Positions 15,105 to 23,700 of a DNA stretch of 51,244 nucleotides are shown here, piece after piece. Location of the stretch: assembly GCA_023416745.1 (NCBI GenBank), contig JAEZHF010000088.1, positions 1-51,244 of the forward strand, written 5' to 3'. The stretch comes from Bacillota bacterium (GTDB lineage Bacteria; Bacillota; Clostridia; Christensenellales; SZUA-584). The notes beneath the pieces are model-generated. The model saw only the letters and a list, made by a program, of their open reading frames with translations. It was not told the origin of the DNA and made no database searches. The position numbers were made by a program, and so were the translations under genes. Within the stretch, counting starts at the first letter, position 1. Each line of letters starts with the position of its first letter.

Positions 15105-17243
15105 TTATTCTTCCGTCTTTTCTTCCTTGGCTTCCGGCTTGTCACCCTTCTTGCGGTCTTCCGGCAACAGGCCCTTACGCGTGAGGTTCACGCGGCCCTG
15201 CTTGTCGATCTCCGTCACACGCACGAGTATCTCGTCGCCGATGTTAACGACATCTTCCACCTTCGCGACGTGCTCGTTAGACAGCTTTGAAATGTGCACC
15301 AGGCCGTCCTTGCCGGGAGACAGCTCCACGAACGCACCGAAGTTCATGATGCGCACCACCTTGCCGAGGTAAACGTTGCCCACTTCGATATCCTTGACGA
15401 TGGCATCGATCGCAGCGCGCGCCTTGTCAGCAGCAGCCTCGTCGGCGGAGACTATAAACACGCGTCCGTCGTCCTCGATGTCGATCTTCACGCCGGTTTC
15501 CGCAATGATCTTGTTGATGACCTTGCCGCCCGAACCGATAACTTCGCGGATCTTCTCGGGGTCGATTGTAAACTGGAATATACGCGGGGCGTACTTAGAC
15601 AGGTTATCACGCGCGGCGGGCAGCACCGCGTTCATCTTGCCCAGTATGTGCATGCGGCCTTCGTGTGCCTGCGCCAGAGCGCGGGTCAGTACCTCCTCGT
15701 CGATACCCTTGATCTTGATATCCATCTGGATGGCGGTGATGCCCTTGGACGTACCCGCTACCTTGAAGTCCATGTCGCCGAAGAAGTCTTCCAGACCCTG
15801 AATGTCCGTCAGTATCGCAAGGTTGCCCGTGTTGTCATCCTTGATGAGGCCCATCGCCACACCGGCCACAGGCGCTTTAATCGGCACGCCCGCGTCCATC
15901 AGAGACAGGGAGCTGGCGCACACGCTGGCCTGAGAGGTGGAGCCGTTGGAGCTGATGCACTCAGAAACCGTGCGGATCGCGTAGGGGAATTCCTCTTCGC
16001 TGGGCAGTACAGGTATCAATGCCCTCTCCGCCAACGCGCCATGTCCCGTTTCGCGGCGGCTTGTGCTGCGCATCATCTTGGCTTCACCCGTTGAATACGG
16101 CGGCATGTTGTAATGGTGCATATAGCGTTTGCCTTCGATATCCGAAATGCCGTCCAGCCGCTGCGCCTCGCTGATGGAGCCGAGCGTCGTCAGCGTCAGC
16201 GCCTGCGTTTCACCGCGGGTAAACATTGCGCTGCCGTGCGTGCGGGCAAACAGACCCACTTCCACGGATATCGGACGCACCTCGTTCATCGCGCGGCCGT
16301 CAGGGCGAATTCCCTTGTTGATGATGCGGTCACGCACCAGTTCCTTGCGCAGCGAATAGAGTACGTTCTGTATGTCCGCTGCACCGTCGGGAAATTCTTC
16401 TGAGAAATGCGCAAGCACTTCAGCGGTCATCGCTTCCGTCCGCTCTTCACGCACGCTCCGGTCGTTGGTGTCGATGCTGTAAGCCACTTTGTCCAGCGCG
16501 TATTCGCGCACCTTGGCTTCCAGCTCCTCGTCTGCGTGATAGATTTCCACATCCATCTTGGTCTTGCCGACTTCGGCCACGATTCCCTCGATAAACGCGA
16601 CGATCTTCTTGACTTCCTCATGAGCCAGCAGAATCGCGTCCAGCATCTCCTTCTCAGAGATCTCGTTCGCGCCCGCTTCCACCATCATCACGGCGTCCTT
16701 GGTGCCGGAGATGGTGAGATCCAGTACGCTCTTGTCGCGCTGAGCCGAGTCGGGGTTCACCACATACTCGCCGTCCACCATGCCGATCACCACCGAAGCG
16801 GTGGGGCCAGCGAACGGTATATCCGAAATCGACAGTGCTATAGACGAGCCGATCATACCATATACGCCCGGAGGCACATCCTGCTCCACCGACAGCACGG
16901 TGCACACCACCTGCACGTCGTTGTAGTATCCCTTGGGGAACAGCGGCCGGATCGGCCTGTCGATCAGCCGTGACGTTAAAATCGCCCTTTCAGAGGGCCG
17001 CCCCTCGCGCTTGATGAAGCCGCCGGGTATCTTGCCCACCGAATACATCTTCTCTTCAAACTCCACGCTCAGCGGGAAAAAGTCGATGCCCGCCCGCGCC
17101 GTCTTGGAAGCCGTCGCCGTTACCAGCACAGCCGTATCACCGCACCGCACCAGACAGGCGCCGTTGGCCTGCTGGGCAAACTTGCCCGTCTCTATCGTCA
17201 GCGTTCTGCCGGCGACGTCCATGTTGAATACTTTGTGTTCCAT
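15105..17243 (-). CDS. pnp: Polyribonucleotide nucleotidyltransferase (PNPase)
   Basis: Phosphorolytic 3'-5' exoribonuclease of the RNA decay machinery. It is 712 aa with two RNase PH domains (about 10-235 and 325-555; catalytic core FTRGETQAL and DFFGDMDFKVAGT), a KH domain (REVIGSGGKVINKIIAETG, about 568-625) and an S1 domain (GNVYLGKVVRIMNFGAFVEL onward, about 635-705). The tail is charged Lys/Glu. AGAAGGAG lies 9 bases before the start. It follows rpsO, and a long hairpin between the two genes resembles the arrangement used for RNase III control in other bacteria. Confidence 0.97.
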   Translation of the reverse strand: MEHKVFNMDVAGRTLTIETGKFAQQANGACLVRCGDTAVLVTATASKTARAGIDFFPLSVEFEEKMYSVGKIPGGFIKREGRPSERAILTSRLIDRPIRPLFPKGYYNDVQVVCTVLSVEQDVPPGVYGMIGSSIALSISDIPFAGPTASVVIGMVDGEYVVNPDSAQRDKSVLDLTISGTKDAVMMVEAGANEISEKEMLDAILLAHEEVKKIVAFIEGIVAEVGKTKMDVEIYHADEELEAKVREYALDKVAYSIDTNDRSVREERTEAMTAEVLAHFSEEFPDGAADIQNVLYSLRKELVRDRIINKGIRPDGRAMNEVRPISVEVGLFARTHGSAMFTRGETQALTLTTLGSISEAQRLDGISDIEGKRYMHHYNMPPYSTGEAKMMRSTSRRETGHGALAERALIPVLPSEEEFPYAIRTVSECISSNGSTSQASVCASSLSLMDAGVPIKAPVAGVAMGLIKDDNTGNLAILTDIQGLEDFFGDMDFKVAGTSKGITAIQMDIKIKGIDEEVLTRALAQAHEGRMHILGKMNAVLPAARDNLSKYAPRIFQFTIDPEKIREVIGSGGKVINKIIAETGVKIDIEDDGRVFIVSADEAAADKARAAIDAIVKDIEVGNVYLGKVVRIMNFGAFVELSPGKDGLVHISKLSNEHVAKVEDVVNIGDEILVRVTEIDKQGRVNLTRKGLLPEDRKKGDKPEAKEEKTEE

Positions 17244-17325
17244 TTAATTTACTCCTTCTTTCCTTAACCGGACCCTTCGCACCTGCGCAGCGCCCCATGC
17301 TTTCCGCATGTTGTTTTTTTAAATG

Positions 17326-17363
17326 AACAAATAATAGAGCGGTCGCCCGCTCTATCATTTGTT
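17326..17363 (-). ncRNA. Long intercistronic stem-loop between rpsO and pnp
   Basis: On the minus strand, starting at the rpsO stop, AACAAATGATAGAGCGG pairs with CCGCTCTATTATTTGTT across a GCGA tetraloop: 17 bp with one mismatch. No clean T-run follows, so it looks less like a terminator than a processing or stabilising element for the rpsO message. Confidence 0.7.
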
Positions 17364-17625
17364 ATTTTCTTAAGTTTAAGCCCTTTAGCACTTCCCTGTA
17401 CCGTTCAATGTCTTTCTTCTTAAGATAGTCCAGCAAGCCTCTCCTCTTACCGACCATTTTTAAAAGCCCGCGCCGCGAATGATGATCCTTGGCATGAATC
17501 TTAAGATGGTCGTTCAGGTGATTGATCCGTTCGGACAACAGCGCAATTTGCACTTCCGGCGACCCCGTGTCGCCCGCAGTCTGGGCAAATTTCGCTATAA
17601 TGCCCGCCTTTTTTTCCTTATCCAT
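17362..17625 (-). CDS. rpsO: Small-subunit ribosomal protein S15
   Basis: Binds 16S rRNA early in 30S assembly. The 87-residue chain is full length: MDKEKKAGIIAKFA, GDTGSPEVQIALLSERI, HLKIHAKDHHSRRGLLKMVGKRR, LLDYLKKKD. The ATG at 17625 follows GGGAGGAAC; the open frame continues upstream to 17772 but that part is leader. The leader of about 88 nt holds GCCGAAAAGGC next to the ribosome site and could be an S15 autoregulatory element, which I infer from position only. It is followed by pnp. Confidence 0.96.
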   Translation of the reverse strand: MDKEKKAGIIAKFAQTAGDTGSPEVQIALLSERINHLNDHLKIHAKDHHSRRGLLKMVGKRRGLLDYLKKKDIERYREVLKGLNLRK

Positions 17626-17719
17626 TTTTAAAAGTTCCTCCCGCCTTTTCGGCAACCCCGCAAACAGTGTAAAGCGTCGGGTGTTCGCAAAACATTGTAA
17701 GCGGTTAAAATCAAAAATC

Positions 17720-17748
17720 ATAATATCATAAGCGGTCAAATTTGTAAA
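17720..17748 (-). promoter_or_regulatory. Promoter of rpsO-pnp
   Basis: On the minus strand TTTACA (17743-17748), 17-base spacer, TATTAT (17720-17725). Confidence 0.7.
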
Positions 17749-17919
17749 CTGTGGTTTGTTCAAATTGCCCAAACTAAAGCTGCCGCCTGATCTTTGAATT
17801 ATTCTTTTGCGATTGTCTTCCTTTTTATACGCTGCTTTTGCGTATATGTGAATTCCATATATTTCATAATTTCATGCATCAAAATTTTCGGGCTGCCCTG
17901 TGCAATTCATTGTCGTTTG

Positions 17920-17928
17920 TGCTATAAT
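17920..17928 (+). promoter_or_regulatory. Extended -10 promoter of the rnf operon
   Basis: TGC-TATAAT, an extended -10 with a perfect hexamer, 65 bases before the rnfC start. No good -35 is visible at 16-18 bases, in keeping with an extended -10. Confidence 0.55.
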
Positions 17929-17992
17929 AGCTGCCTGGGATTATTAAAATCACAGGTTCTACATTTTGTTATTATTAGTTTGAGGAGACTGT

Positions 17993-19330
17993 ATGTCAAG
18001 CAAATTCAGTTTCAAAGGCGGTATTCATCCGCTTTCCCACATCCATCATGGCAAGCGTTTTACGGAAGGGTGTCCAATCCAGCGGTGTAGCGTGCCAGAT
18101 GAGGTGATCATACCACTGGCTCAGCATATCGGCGCACCCTCCACGCCCATCGTCGCGGTGGGAGATGTGGTGGACATGGGTCAGCGCATCGCCGACGAGC
18201 GCGGTTACGTGAGTGTACCATGCTTTTCCAGCGTATCCGGCAAGGTAAAGGCCATCGAGATGCGTCCGCATATTTCCGGCCAGAAGAGCATGGCCATCGT
18301 GATCGAGAACGATCATGAGGACAGACTCTCCGCCGACATCAAAAGCCCGGGCAAGCTGGAGAATCTGAGTCCGCAACAGATCGTGGACATCATCAAAAAC
18401 GCCGGGCTGGTGGGCATGGGCGGCGCCGCGTTTCCGACGCACGTCAAACTCTCGCCGCCGGCTGAGAAAAAGATAGACACCGTCATCGTCAACGGTGCGG
18501 AATGCGAACCGTATTTGACGGCGGATCACCGCATCATGCTGGAATACCCGGATGAAGTGGTGCGCGGTCTCATGGCTGTTATCAAAGCGCTGGGCGTGGA
18601 TAATGCGTGGATCGGCATTGAGAACAACAAGCCAGACGCCATCGCCGCGATGCGGCAGGCCGTTAAGGATACCGATATCAATGTGGCGGCATTGAAGGTG
18701 AAATACCCTCAAGGCGCTGAAAAACAGCTGATCAACGCCATTACCGGACGCGAGGTACCCTCGGGCGGGCTGCCGATGGATGTGGGCGTCGTCGTGGTCA
18801 ACGCGGGCACAACTTACCAGATCTGCCAGGCGATTGAGAAGGGGCTGCCGCTGTTTGAGCGCGTGGTCACCGTCACGGGCAGTGTGGGACAGCCGTCCAA
18901 CCTGCTGGTGCGCATCGGCACACCGGTATCATACGTTATTACACATGCGGGCGGATTGGCTGGCAAGGTTGAAAAGGTGATCGCGGGCGGCCCGATGATG
19001 GGCATCGCGATGCACAACATCGATGCGCCGGTGATGAAGGGCACGTCGGGCATACTGGTGCTGGATGACAAGATGTCGCGCCCGCTGGATGAATCGCCCT
19101 GCATCCGCTGCTCCCGATGCGTCATGGTCTGCCCCATCGGGCTGCAGCCTTACCTGTTGGACGCTCTGGCTGAAAAAGACCGCTTTGACGACGCTGAGAA
19201 GGCAGGCGCTATGGACTGCATCGAGTGCGGCTGCTGTGCGTATACCTGCCCGGCCAACAGGCACCTCGTGCAGGGCATGCGGCTCGCCAAATGCGAGATC
19301 ATGAACAAACGCAAGGCATGCAGCAAATAG
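17993..19330 (+). CDS. rnfC: Rnf complex subunit C
   Basis: Peripheral NADH-binding subunit of the ferredoxin:NAD oxidoreductase that pumps Na+ or H+. It is 445 aa: an N-terminal barrel-sandwich part (HHGKRFTEG), an NAD/FMN-binding NuoF-like core (GLVGMGGAAFPTHVKL, VNGAECEPYLTADHRIM), an SLBB part (PSGGLPMDVGVVVVNAGT), and two 4Fe-4S motifs near the C-terminus (CIRCSRCVMVCP about 367-378, CIECGCCAYTCP about 407-418). GAGGAGA sets the start. First gene of rnfCDGEAB. Confidence 0.96.
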   Translation: MSSKFSFKGGIHPLSHIHHGKRFTEGCPIQRCSVPDEVIIPLAQHIGAPSTPIVAVGDVVDMGQRIADERGYVSVPCFSSVSGKVKAIEMRPHISGQKSMAIVIENDHEDRLSADIKSPGKLENLSPQQIVDIIKNAGLVGMGGAAFPTHVKLSPPAEKKIDTVIVNGAECEPYLTADHRIMLEYPDEVVRGLMAVIKALGVDNAWIGIENNKPDAIAAMRQAVKDTDINVAALKVKYPQGAEKQLINAITGREVPSGGLPMDVGVVVVNAGTTYQICQAIEKGLPLFERVVTVTGSVGQPSNLLVRIGTPVSYVITHAGGLAGKVEKVIAGGPMMGIAMHNIDAPVMKGTSGILVLDDKMSRPLDESPCIRCSRCVMVCPIGLQPYLLDALAEKDRFDDAEKAGAMDCIECGCCAYTCPANRHLVQGMRLAKCEIMNKRKACSK

Positions 19331-19370
19331 CTGCTGTGGCATTATAGTTTTTAGTTTTGTGGAGGTAACT

Positions 19371-20309
19371 ATGGACAAATACGTTTTGTCTTCGTCGCCG
19401 CATGTGCGTTCCGCGGAAACCACGGGCCGCATCATGCGCGACGTACTCATCGCGCTGCTCCCCGCAACAGTGCTCGGGGTCGTCTTCTTCGGCCTCTCCG
19501 CGTTGTGGGTGGTGCTGGTGAGCACTGCGTCAGCTGTCGCAGCGGAAGCGGTACTGCAGCTGCTGATGAAAAGGAAAGTGACAATCAGCGACGGCAGCGC
19601 CGCGGTCACGGGCTTGCTGCTGGCGCTTAACCTGCCGCCGTCCGTTCCGCTCTACATTCCGGTCATCGGCTCAGTATTCGCGATAGCCATCGTCAAGCAG
19701 TGTTTCGGCGGACTCGGCCACAACTTTATCAATCCGGCGCTGGCCGCGCGTGCGTTTCTCGTCGCGTCTTGGCCGACCGCCATGACCACGTGGACAATGC
19801 CGGCGGACGCGGTATCCGCAGCGACGCCGCTCGCCGCCATTAAGGTGGTTGGTGCGGGCGTTCCCAGCCCCTACCTTGACATGTTTCTGGGCAACGTCGG
19901 CGGCTGCATCGGTGAGACCAGCGCCATTGCGCTCATCGTCGGCGGCCTGTATCTGGCAGCCCGCTTTGTGATCGACGTACGCATTCCCTTTGTTTACATC
20001 GCCACCGTGGCGCTGTTCACATGGGTGGCCGGGCCGGAAGGCCTGTTCACCGGCGACGCGCTCTATCACATACTGGCCGGCGGCCTGATGATCGGTGCGT
20101 TCTTCATGGCGACGGACTACACCACCTCGCCGATGTCGGGAACGGGTAAGATCGTGTTCGCTCTGGGCTGCGGCGTGCTGACCAGCGTGATCCGCCTGTG
20201 GGGCGGTTACCCCGAGGGCGTGTCTTATTCAATACTGCTGATGAACCTTGTTGTGCCGCTGATCGACAGGGCCTTTTCGCCTAAGAGATTCGGAGGTGTG
20301 CGCATATGA
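19371..20309 (+). CDS. rnfD: Rnf complex subunit D
   Basis: Integral membrane subunit, homologous to NqrB, carrying covalently bound FMN. It is 312 aa with about nine to ten membrane segments; the opening SSSPHVRSAETTGRIMRDVLIAL is typical. The likely flavinylation site is a Thr in the stretch AADAVSAATPLAAIK (SATPL-type motif; here SAATPL). The ATG at 19371 follows GGAGGTAACT; an in-frame ATG at 19359 lies ahead of that site. Its stop overlaps the rnfG start by 4 bases. Confidence 0.95.
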   Translation: MDKYVLSSSPHVRSAETTGRIMRDVLIALLPATVLGVVFFGLSALWVVLVSTASAVAAEAVLQLLMKRKVTISDGSAAVTGLLLALNLPPSVPLYIPVIGSVFAIAIVKQCFGGLGHNFINPALAARAFLVASWPTAMTTWTMPADAVSAATPLAAIKVVGAGVPSPYLDMFLGNVGGCIGETSAIALIVGGLYLAARFVIDVRIPFVYIATVALFTWVAGPEGLFTGDALYHILAGGLMIGAFFMATDYTTSPMSGTGKIVFALGCGVLTSVIRLWGGYPEGVSYSILLMNLVVPLIDRAFSPKRFGGVRI

Positions 20310-20881
20310 AAAGAATTGTTGTTATCACCCTCAAGCTGCTCCTGATTACGCTGATCGCCGGCGCGCTGCTGGGCGTTGTGAACAGCGTGACCAAAGAGCC
20401 TATTGCCGAACAAGCCCGTAAGGAAGCCGAAGAAGCGCGGCGCGCCGCCTTTCCGAAAGCCGTCAGCTTCGAAGAGAGCACAGCGGCCATTCCGGAAGAC
20501 TTCGACATTATTAAGAGTGTTTATACCGCGCTGGATGCGGACGGCAACGAGCTGGGCATCGTGGCTTCCGTCGTCACCAAGGCGTACAGTTCCGGACTGA
20601 ATCTGACCGTCGGCATTGGTTCGGACGGAACGATCCATGGCGTTATTGTGGGCAGCCATAACGAAACGCCGGGACTCGGGGCCAAAGCCACCGAGGAGAA
20701 ATTCCGTGGCCAGTATACCGGCAAGCCGTACACTGAACCGCTGACCGTGGTGAAAAATCCGCCGTCGGCTGACAACGAGGTGCAGGCGATCACCGGTGCG
20801 ACCATCACGTCGCGCGGCGTCACCGATGCCGTCAATACTATCGCCGCTTACTATACCGAAGTTATGGGAGGTGCTCAATGA
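20306..20881 (+). CDS. rnfG: Rnf complex subunit G
   Basis: Membrane-anchored subunit with covalently bound FMN, acting on the outer side. It is 191 aa. Residues 8-28 form the anchor; the FMN-binding domain follows, with GIVASVVTKAYSSGLNL, SHNETPGLGAKA and the flavinylation motif ITGATITSRGV (about residues 164-174, Thr attachment expected). It overlaps rnfD and rnfE by 4 bases each, so translation is coupled. Confidence 0.95.
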   Translation: MKRIVVITLKLLLITLIAGALLGVVNSVTKEPIAEQARKEAEEARRAAFPKAVSFEESTAAIPEDFDIIKSVYTALDADGNELGIVASVVTKAYSSGLNLTVGIGSDGTIHGVIVGSHNETPGLGAKATEEKFRGQYTGKPYTEPLTVVKNPPSADNEVQAITGATITSRGVTDAVNTIAAYYTEVMGGAQ

Positions 20882-21486
20882 GAACCAAACCTCTTGCACT
20901 GTTGAAAAACGGTATACTGGATGAAAACCCGACGCTGCGGCTGGTGCTGGGCATGTGTCCCACGCTCGCCGTCACCACGGCGGCCTCTAACGGCATCGGT
21001 ATGGGCCTTGCGGCCACGTTCGTGCTGATCGGCTCCAACGTGGTGATATCGCTGCTGCGCAAGTTCATCCCTGACAAGGTCCGTATACCGGCATTCGTCG
21101 TCGTCATTGCAGCGTTCGTAACCATCGTGCAAATGGCAATGAAGGCTTATGTACCGGCACTGGATAAATCGCTCGGCCTGTTCATACCGCTCATCGTCGT
21201 GAACTGCATCATACTGGCGCGTGCGGAGGCTTTCGCGTCCAAGAACACCGTGGGTGCGTCGTTCTTCGACGGCCTCGGCATGGGGCTCGGGTTTACCGGG
21301 GCGCTCCTCGTGATGGCCACGATACGCGAGATACTCGGCAACGGCACCTTCTTCGGACTGTCGCTGTTCGGAGAAAACTTCCAGCCCATGCTGATTATGG
21401 TGGCCGCACCGGGCGGGTTCATTACGCTGGGGCTGCTGCTGGGACTGCTCAACAAGCTGACAATGAAAAAGAAAGGAGCGCGGTAA
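20878..21486 (+). CDS. rnfE: Rnf complex subunit E
   Basis: Integral membrane subunit homologous to NqrD. It is 202 aa with about six membrane segments. The signature stretches are NGILDENPTLRLVLGMCPTLAVT at the start and VNCIILARAEAFASKN in the middle. RnfA and RnfE are related with opposite topology and hold the intramembrane FeS site; the Cys residues in MCPTLA and VNCII fit. GGGAGGTG precedes the start, within the rnfG end. Confidence 0.95.
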   Translation: MRTKPLALLKNGILDENPTLRLVLGMCPTLAVTTAASNGIGMGLAATFVLIGSNVVISLLRKFIPDKVRIPAFVVVIAAFVTIVQMAMKAYVPALDKSLGLFIPLIVVNCIILARAEAFASKNTVGASFFDGLGMGLGFTGALLVMATIREILGNGTFFGLSLFGENFQPMLIMVAAPGGFITLGLLLGLLNKLTMKKKGAR

Positions 21487-21489
21487 CAC

Positions 21490-22074
21490 ATGGAAGGCTT
21501 TACAGGCATACTGCTGATACTACTCAGCTCGATACTGGTCAACAACTTCGTGCTGTCCCGGTTCCTTGGCATCTGCCCTTTCCTTGGCGTTTCCAAGAAG
21601 GTGGAGACCGCGCTCGGCATGGGCATGGCTGTCACGTTCGTCATGGCGCTGGCATCGGTGATCTCCTATCTCGTGCACTATTTTATACTGGTGCCGCTTC
21701 AAATCGAATACATGCAGACCATCGCGTTCATACTGGTGATAGCGGCATTGGTGCAGCTGGTGGAAATGACGCTGATGAAGCTGGTGCCGTCGCTGTATCA
21801 GGCGCTGGGCGTGTATCTGCCGCTGATTACCACCAACTGCGCGGTGCTCGGCGTGGCGATACTAAACATTACGGAAGAATATAACATGCTGCAGACGCTG
21901 GTGAACGGCATCGGCGGCGCACTCGGCTTTACGCTAGCCATCGTGCTGTTCGCAGGCATCCGCGAGCGGCTGGAGCTGGCCGACATCCCCGAACCCTTGA
22001 AGGGCTTCCCCATCGCGCTGATTTCCGCGGGGCTGATGTCCATCGCTTTCCTTGGGTTCTCGGGGCTCGTTTAA
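21490..22074 (+). CDS. rnfA: Rnf complex subunit A
   Basis: Integral membrane subunit homologous to NqrE, paired with RnfE. It is 194 aa with six membrane segments. Family marks: NNFVLSRFLGICPFLGVSKK at residues 15-34 and TTNCAVLGVAILN at about 115-127; the two Cys match the intramembrane iron site of the family. AAAGGAG lies ahead of the start, 3 bases after the rnfE stop. Confidence 0.96.
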   Translation: MEGFTGILLILLSSILVNNFVLSRFLGICPFLGVSKKVETALGMGMAVTFVMALASVISYLVHYFILVPLQIEYMQTIAFILVIAALVQLVEMTLMKLVPSLYQALGVYLPLITTNCAVLGVAILNITEEYNMLQTLVNGIGGALGFTLAIVLFAGIRERLELADIPEPLKGFPIALISAGLMSIAFLGFSGLV

Positions 22075-22087
22075 CAGGAGGGAAACT

Positions 22088-22912
22088 ATGATCAACGATA
22101 TTATATGGCCGGTCGCCGCATTGGGTGGTCTCGGTCTGGTCCTGGGGCTGGGGCTCGCGATCGCATCCAAGCTGCTGGCGGTAAAGACGGACCCGCTGGT
22201 GGAGCAGGTGCGAGAGCTGCTGCCTGGCGCCAACTGCGGCGGCTGCGGCATCCCCGGCTGCGACGGCTTCGCCAAGGCGGTGGCCTCGGGCGATATGAGC
22301 GCGGCTAAATGCGTGGCAATTTCCTGCGATAATTTAAACGCCATATCGGCGCTGCTGGGCGTGGAGGCCGAACTGACCGAGAAAAAGGTGGCGCGCGTGC
22401 GCTGCCACGGCGACTCGGAGAACTGCGTCTCCAAATACACCTACACAGGCATCCACGACTGCCGCGCAGCATCCCTGCTGGCCGGGGGCCCGTCGGCGTG
22501 CGCTTTTGGCTGCGTGGGTCTTTTAACCTGCGGCAAGGTGTGCCCGTTCGGTGCGATCTACCTCAGCGATAAGGGCATCGCGGCGGTGGACGAGAGTCTT
22601 TGCACCGGCTGCGCCAAGTGTGAAGCGGTGTGCCCCAAGCATGTGATCACCGTCATGCCCAAAAAGCACGACGTGTTCATCGCCTGCCGCACAACGGAAA
22701 AGGGCAAGGCCGCGGCCGCCATCTGCAAAGCAGGCTGCATCGCGTGCACCCTCTGCGCAAAGAAGTGTCCCGAAGGCGCGATCACAATGATCGACAATCT
22801 GCCACACATCGACTACGACAAGTGCACCGGCTGCGGCGTGTGCGTGGGCGTGTGCCCCAAGGGCTCCATCGCCATCAATCAGGAAAAGAACAACAATGTC
22901 TGCGCCATCTAA
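22088..22912 (+). CDS. rnfB: Rnf complex subunit B, multi-FeS ferredoxin subunit
   Basis: Takes electrons from reduced ferredoxin. It is 274 aa: an N-terminal membrane helix (about 4-25), the 4Fe-4S domain ANCGGCGIPGC with a later Cys, then a Cys-rich part (AFGCVGLLTCGKVCPFGAI) and ferredoxin-type motifs CTGCAKCEAVCP, CIACTLCAKKCP and CTGCGVCVGVCP. The cluster-rich clostridial form is evident. The ATG at 22088 follows AGGAGGGAAACT; the frame is open back to 22052 but inside rnfA. It ends the rnf operon and overlaps maf by 17 bases. Confidence 0.95.
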   Translation: MINDIIWPVAALGGLGLVLGLGLAIASKLLAVKTDPLVEQVRELLPGANCGGCGIPGCDGFAKAVASGDMSAAKCVAISCDNLNAISALLGVEAELTEKKVARVRCHGDSENCVSKYTYTGIHDCRAASLLAGGPSACAFGCVGLLTCGKVCPFGAIYLSDKGIAAVDESLCTGCAKCEAVCPKHVITVMPKKHDVFIACRTTEKGKAAAAICKAGCIACTLCAKKCPEGAITMIDNLPHIDYDKCTGCGVCVGVCPKGSIAINQEKNNNVCAI

Positions 22913-23474
22913 TCCCGTTTGCGGCGGACGCCGCGCGATACTCGCGTCCGGCTCGCCGCGCCGCCGGGAGCTGCTGGCCTACGTTGTACCGGAGTTCGAG
23001 ATCATCCCCAGCGGCATCGAGGAAATCGCAGCAGGTTCCCCGGCACAACAGGTGGAAACGCTCGCGGCGGACAAGGCGGCAGACATTGCAGGCCGGTATC
23101 CGGATGCCGTCGTCATCGGCGCGGACACACTGGTGGCGGTGAATGATCTGGTACTGGGCAAGCCCAGGGATGCCGCTGAAGCTGTGTCCATGCTGAAGCA
23201 GCTGTCCGAGTGCACGCACACGGTTTACACCGGAGTCGCCGTGATCAGCGCAGGCAAAACACATACTGCGGTGGAGTCTACACAGGTCACATTCTGCCGC
23301 ATGACGGACGATGAGATACGCGATTATATCGCCACAGGCGAACCGATGGACAAGGCGGGCGCATACGGCATACAGGGCTACGGCGGCAAATACATAACCG
23401 GTATAAACGGCTGTTTCTTCAACGTGATGGGGCTGCCTCTGAACCGGCTGTACAATATGCTGAAAAGCATCTGA
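22896..23474 (+). CDS. maf: Maf family nucleotide pyrophosphatase
   Basis: Hydrolyses non-canonical or dTTP/UTP-type nucleotides to monophosphates; once named a septation inhibitor. It is 192 aa. Motifs: ILASGSPRRRELL (about 15-27), ETLAADKAADIA, VIGADTLV, GKPRDAAEA, YTGVAVI, and DKAGAYGIQGYGGKYI with GCFFNVMGLPL. The start overlaps the end of rnfB by 17 bases with GGAAAAG nearby, so it is translated from the rnf message. The functional tie to Rnf is not obvious. Confidence 0.93.
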   Translation: MSAPSNPVCGGRRAILASGSPRRRELLAYVVPEFEIIPSGIEEIAAGSPAQQVETLAADKAADIAGRYPDAVVIGADTLVAVNDLVLGKPRDAAEAVSMLKQLSECTHTVYTGVAVISAGKTHTAVESTQVTFCRMTDDEIRDYIATGEPMDKAGAYGIQGYGGKYITGINGCFFNVMGLPLNRLYNMLKSI

Positions 23475-23489
23475 CTTAAGTCAATACAA

Positions 23490-23521
23490 CAAACGGCGAG
23501 ACGCGTGTCCCGCCGTTTTAT
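23490..23521 (+). terminator. Terminator of rnf-maf
   Basis: AAACGGCG pairs with CGCCGTTT around ACGCGT-containing loop, followed by TATTGT. It ends the plus-strand operon before convergent genes. Confidence 0.8.
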
Positions 23522-23600
23522 TGTACTTTTATATTATTTAGGGACTCTATATAAATGAATTGTAAATACGAAAAAACCTTTTCACAACAGGCTTTTTTGG

Positions 23601-23669
23601 ATGGGATTCTCAAAGGACAGCGTCCCTTGAGCGGTGGTGTGGAGGCGGCGCCTCCACGGTCTTAATCCC
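23601..23669 (-). repeat. Structured intergenic repeat, copy 1
   Basis: About 70 bases, closely matching 31068-31137. On the minus strand it folds into two hairpins: GCCTCCA/TGGAGGC-type arms with a 3-base loop, then TCAAGGGAC with GTCCTTTGA. It lies 31 bases past the stop codon of the minus-strand flavoprotein gene, in what should be its 3' UTR. Confidence 0.75.
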
Positions 23670-23700
23670 TTTGTTTTGCATTTCATTATTACCCAGACGC

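Larger units (their letters stand above)
17626..17992. other. Divergent intergenic region between rpsO and rnfC
   Basis: Holds the rpsO leader and promoter (minus) and the rnfC promoter (plus). A perfect dyad, TATACGC (17826-17832) and GCGTATA (17840-17846) with a 7-base centre, lies between the two promoters and is unexplained. No gene is seen. Confidence 0.6.
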
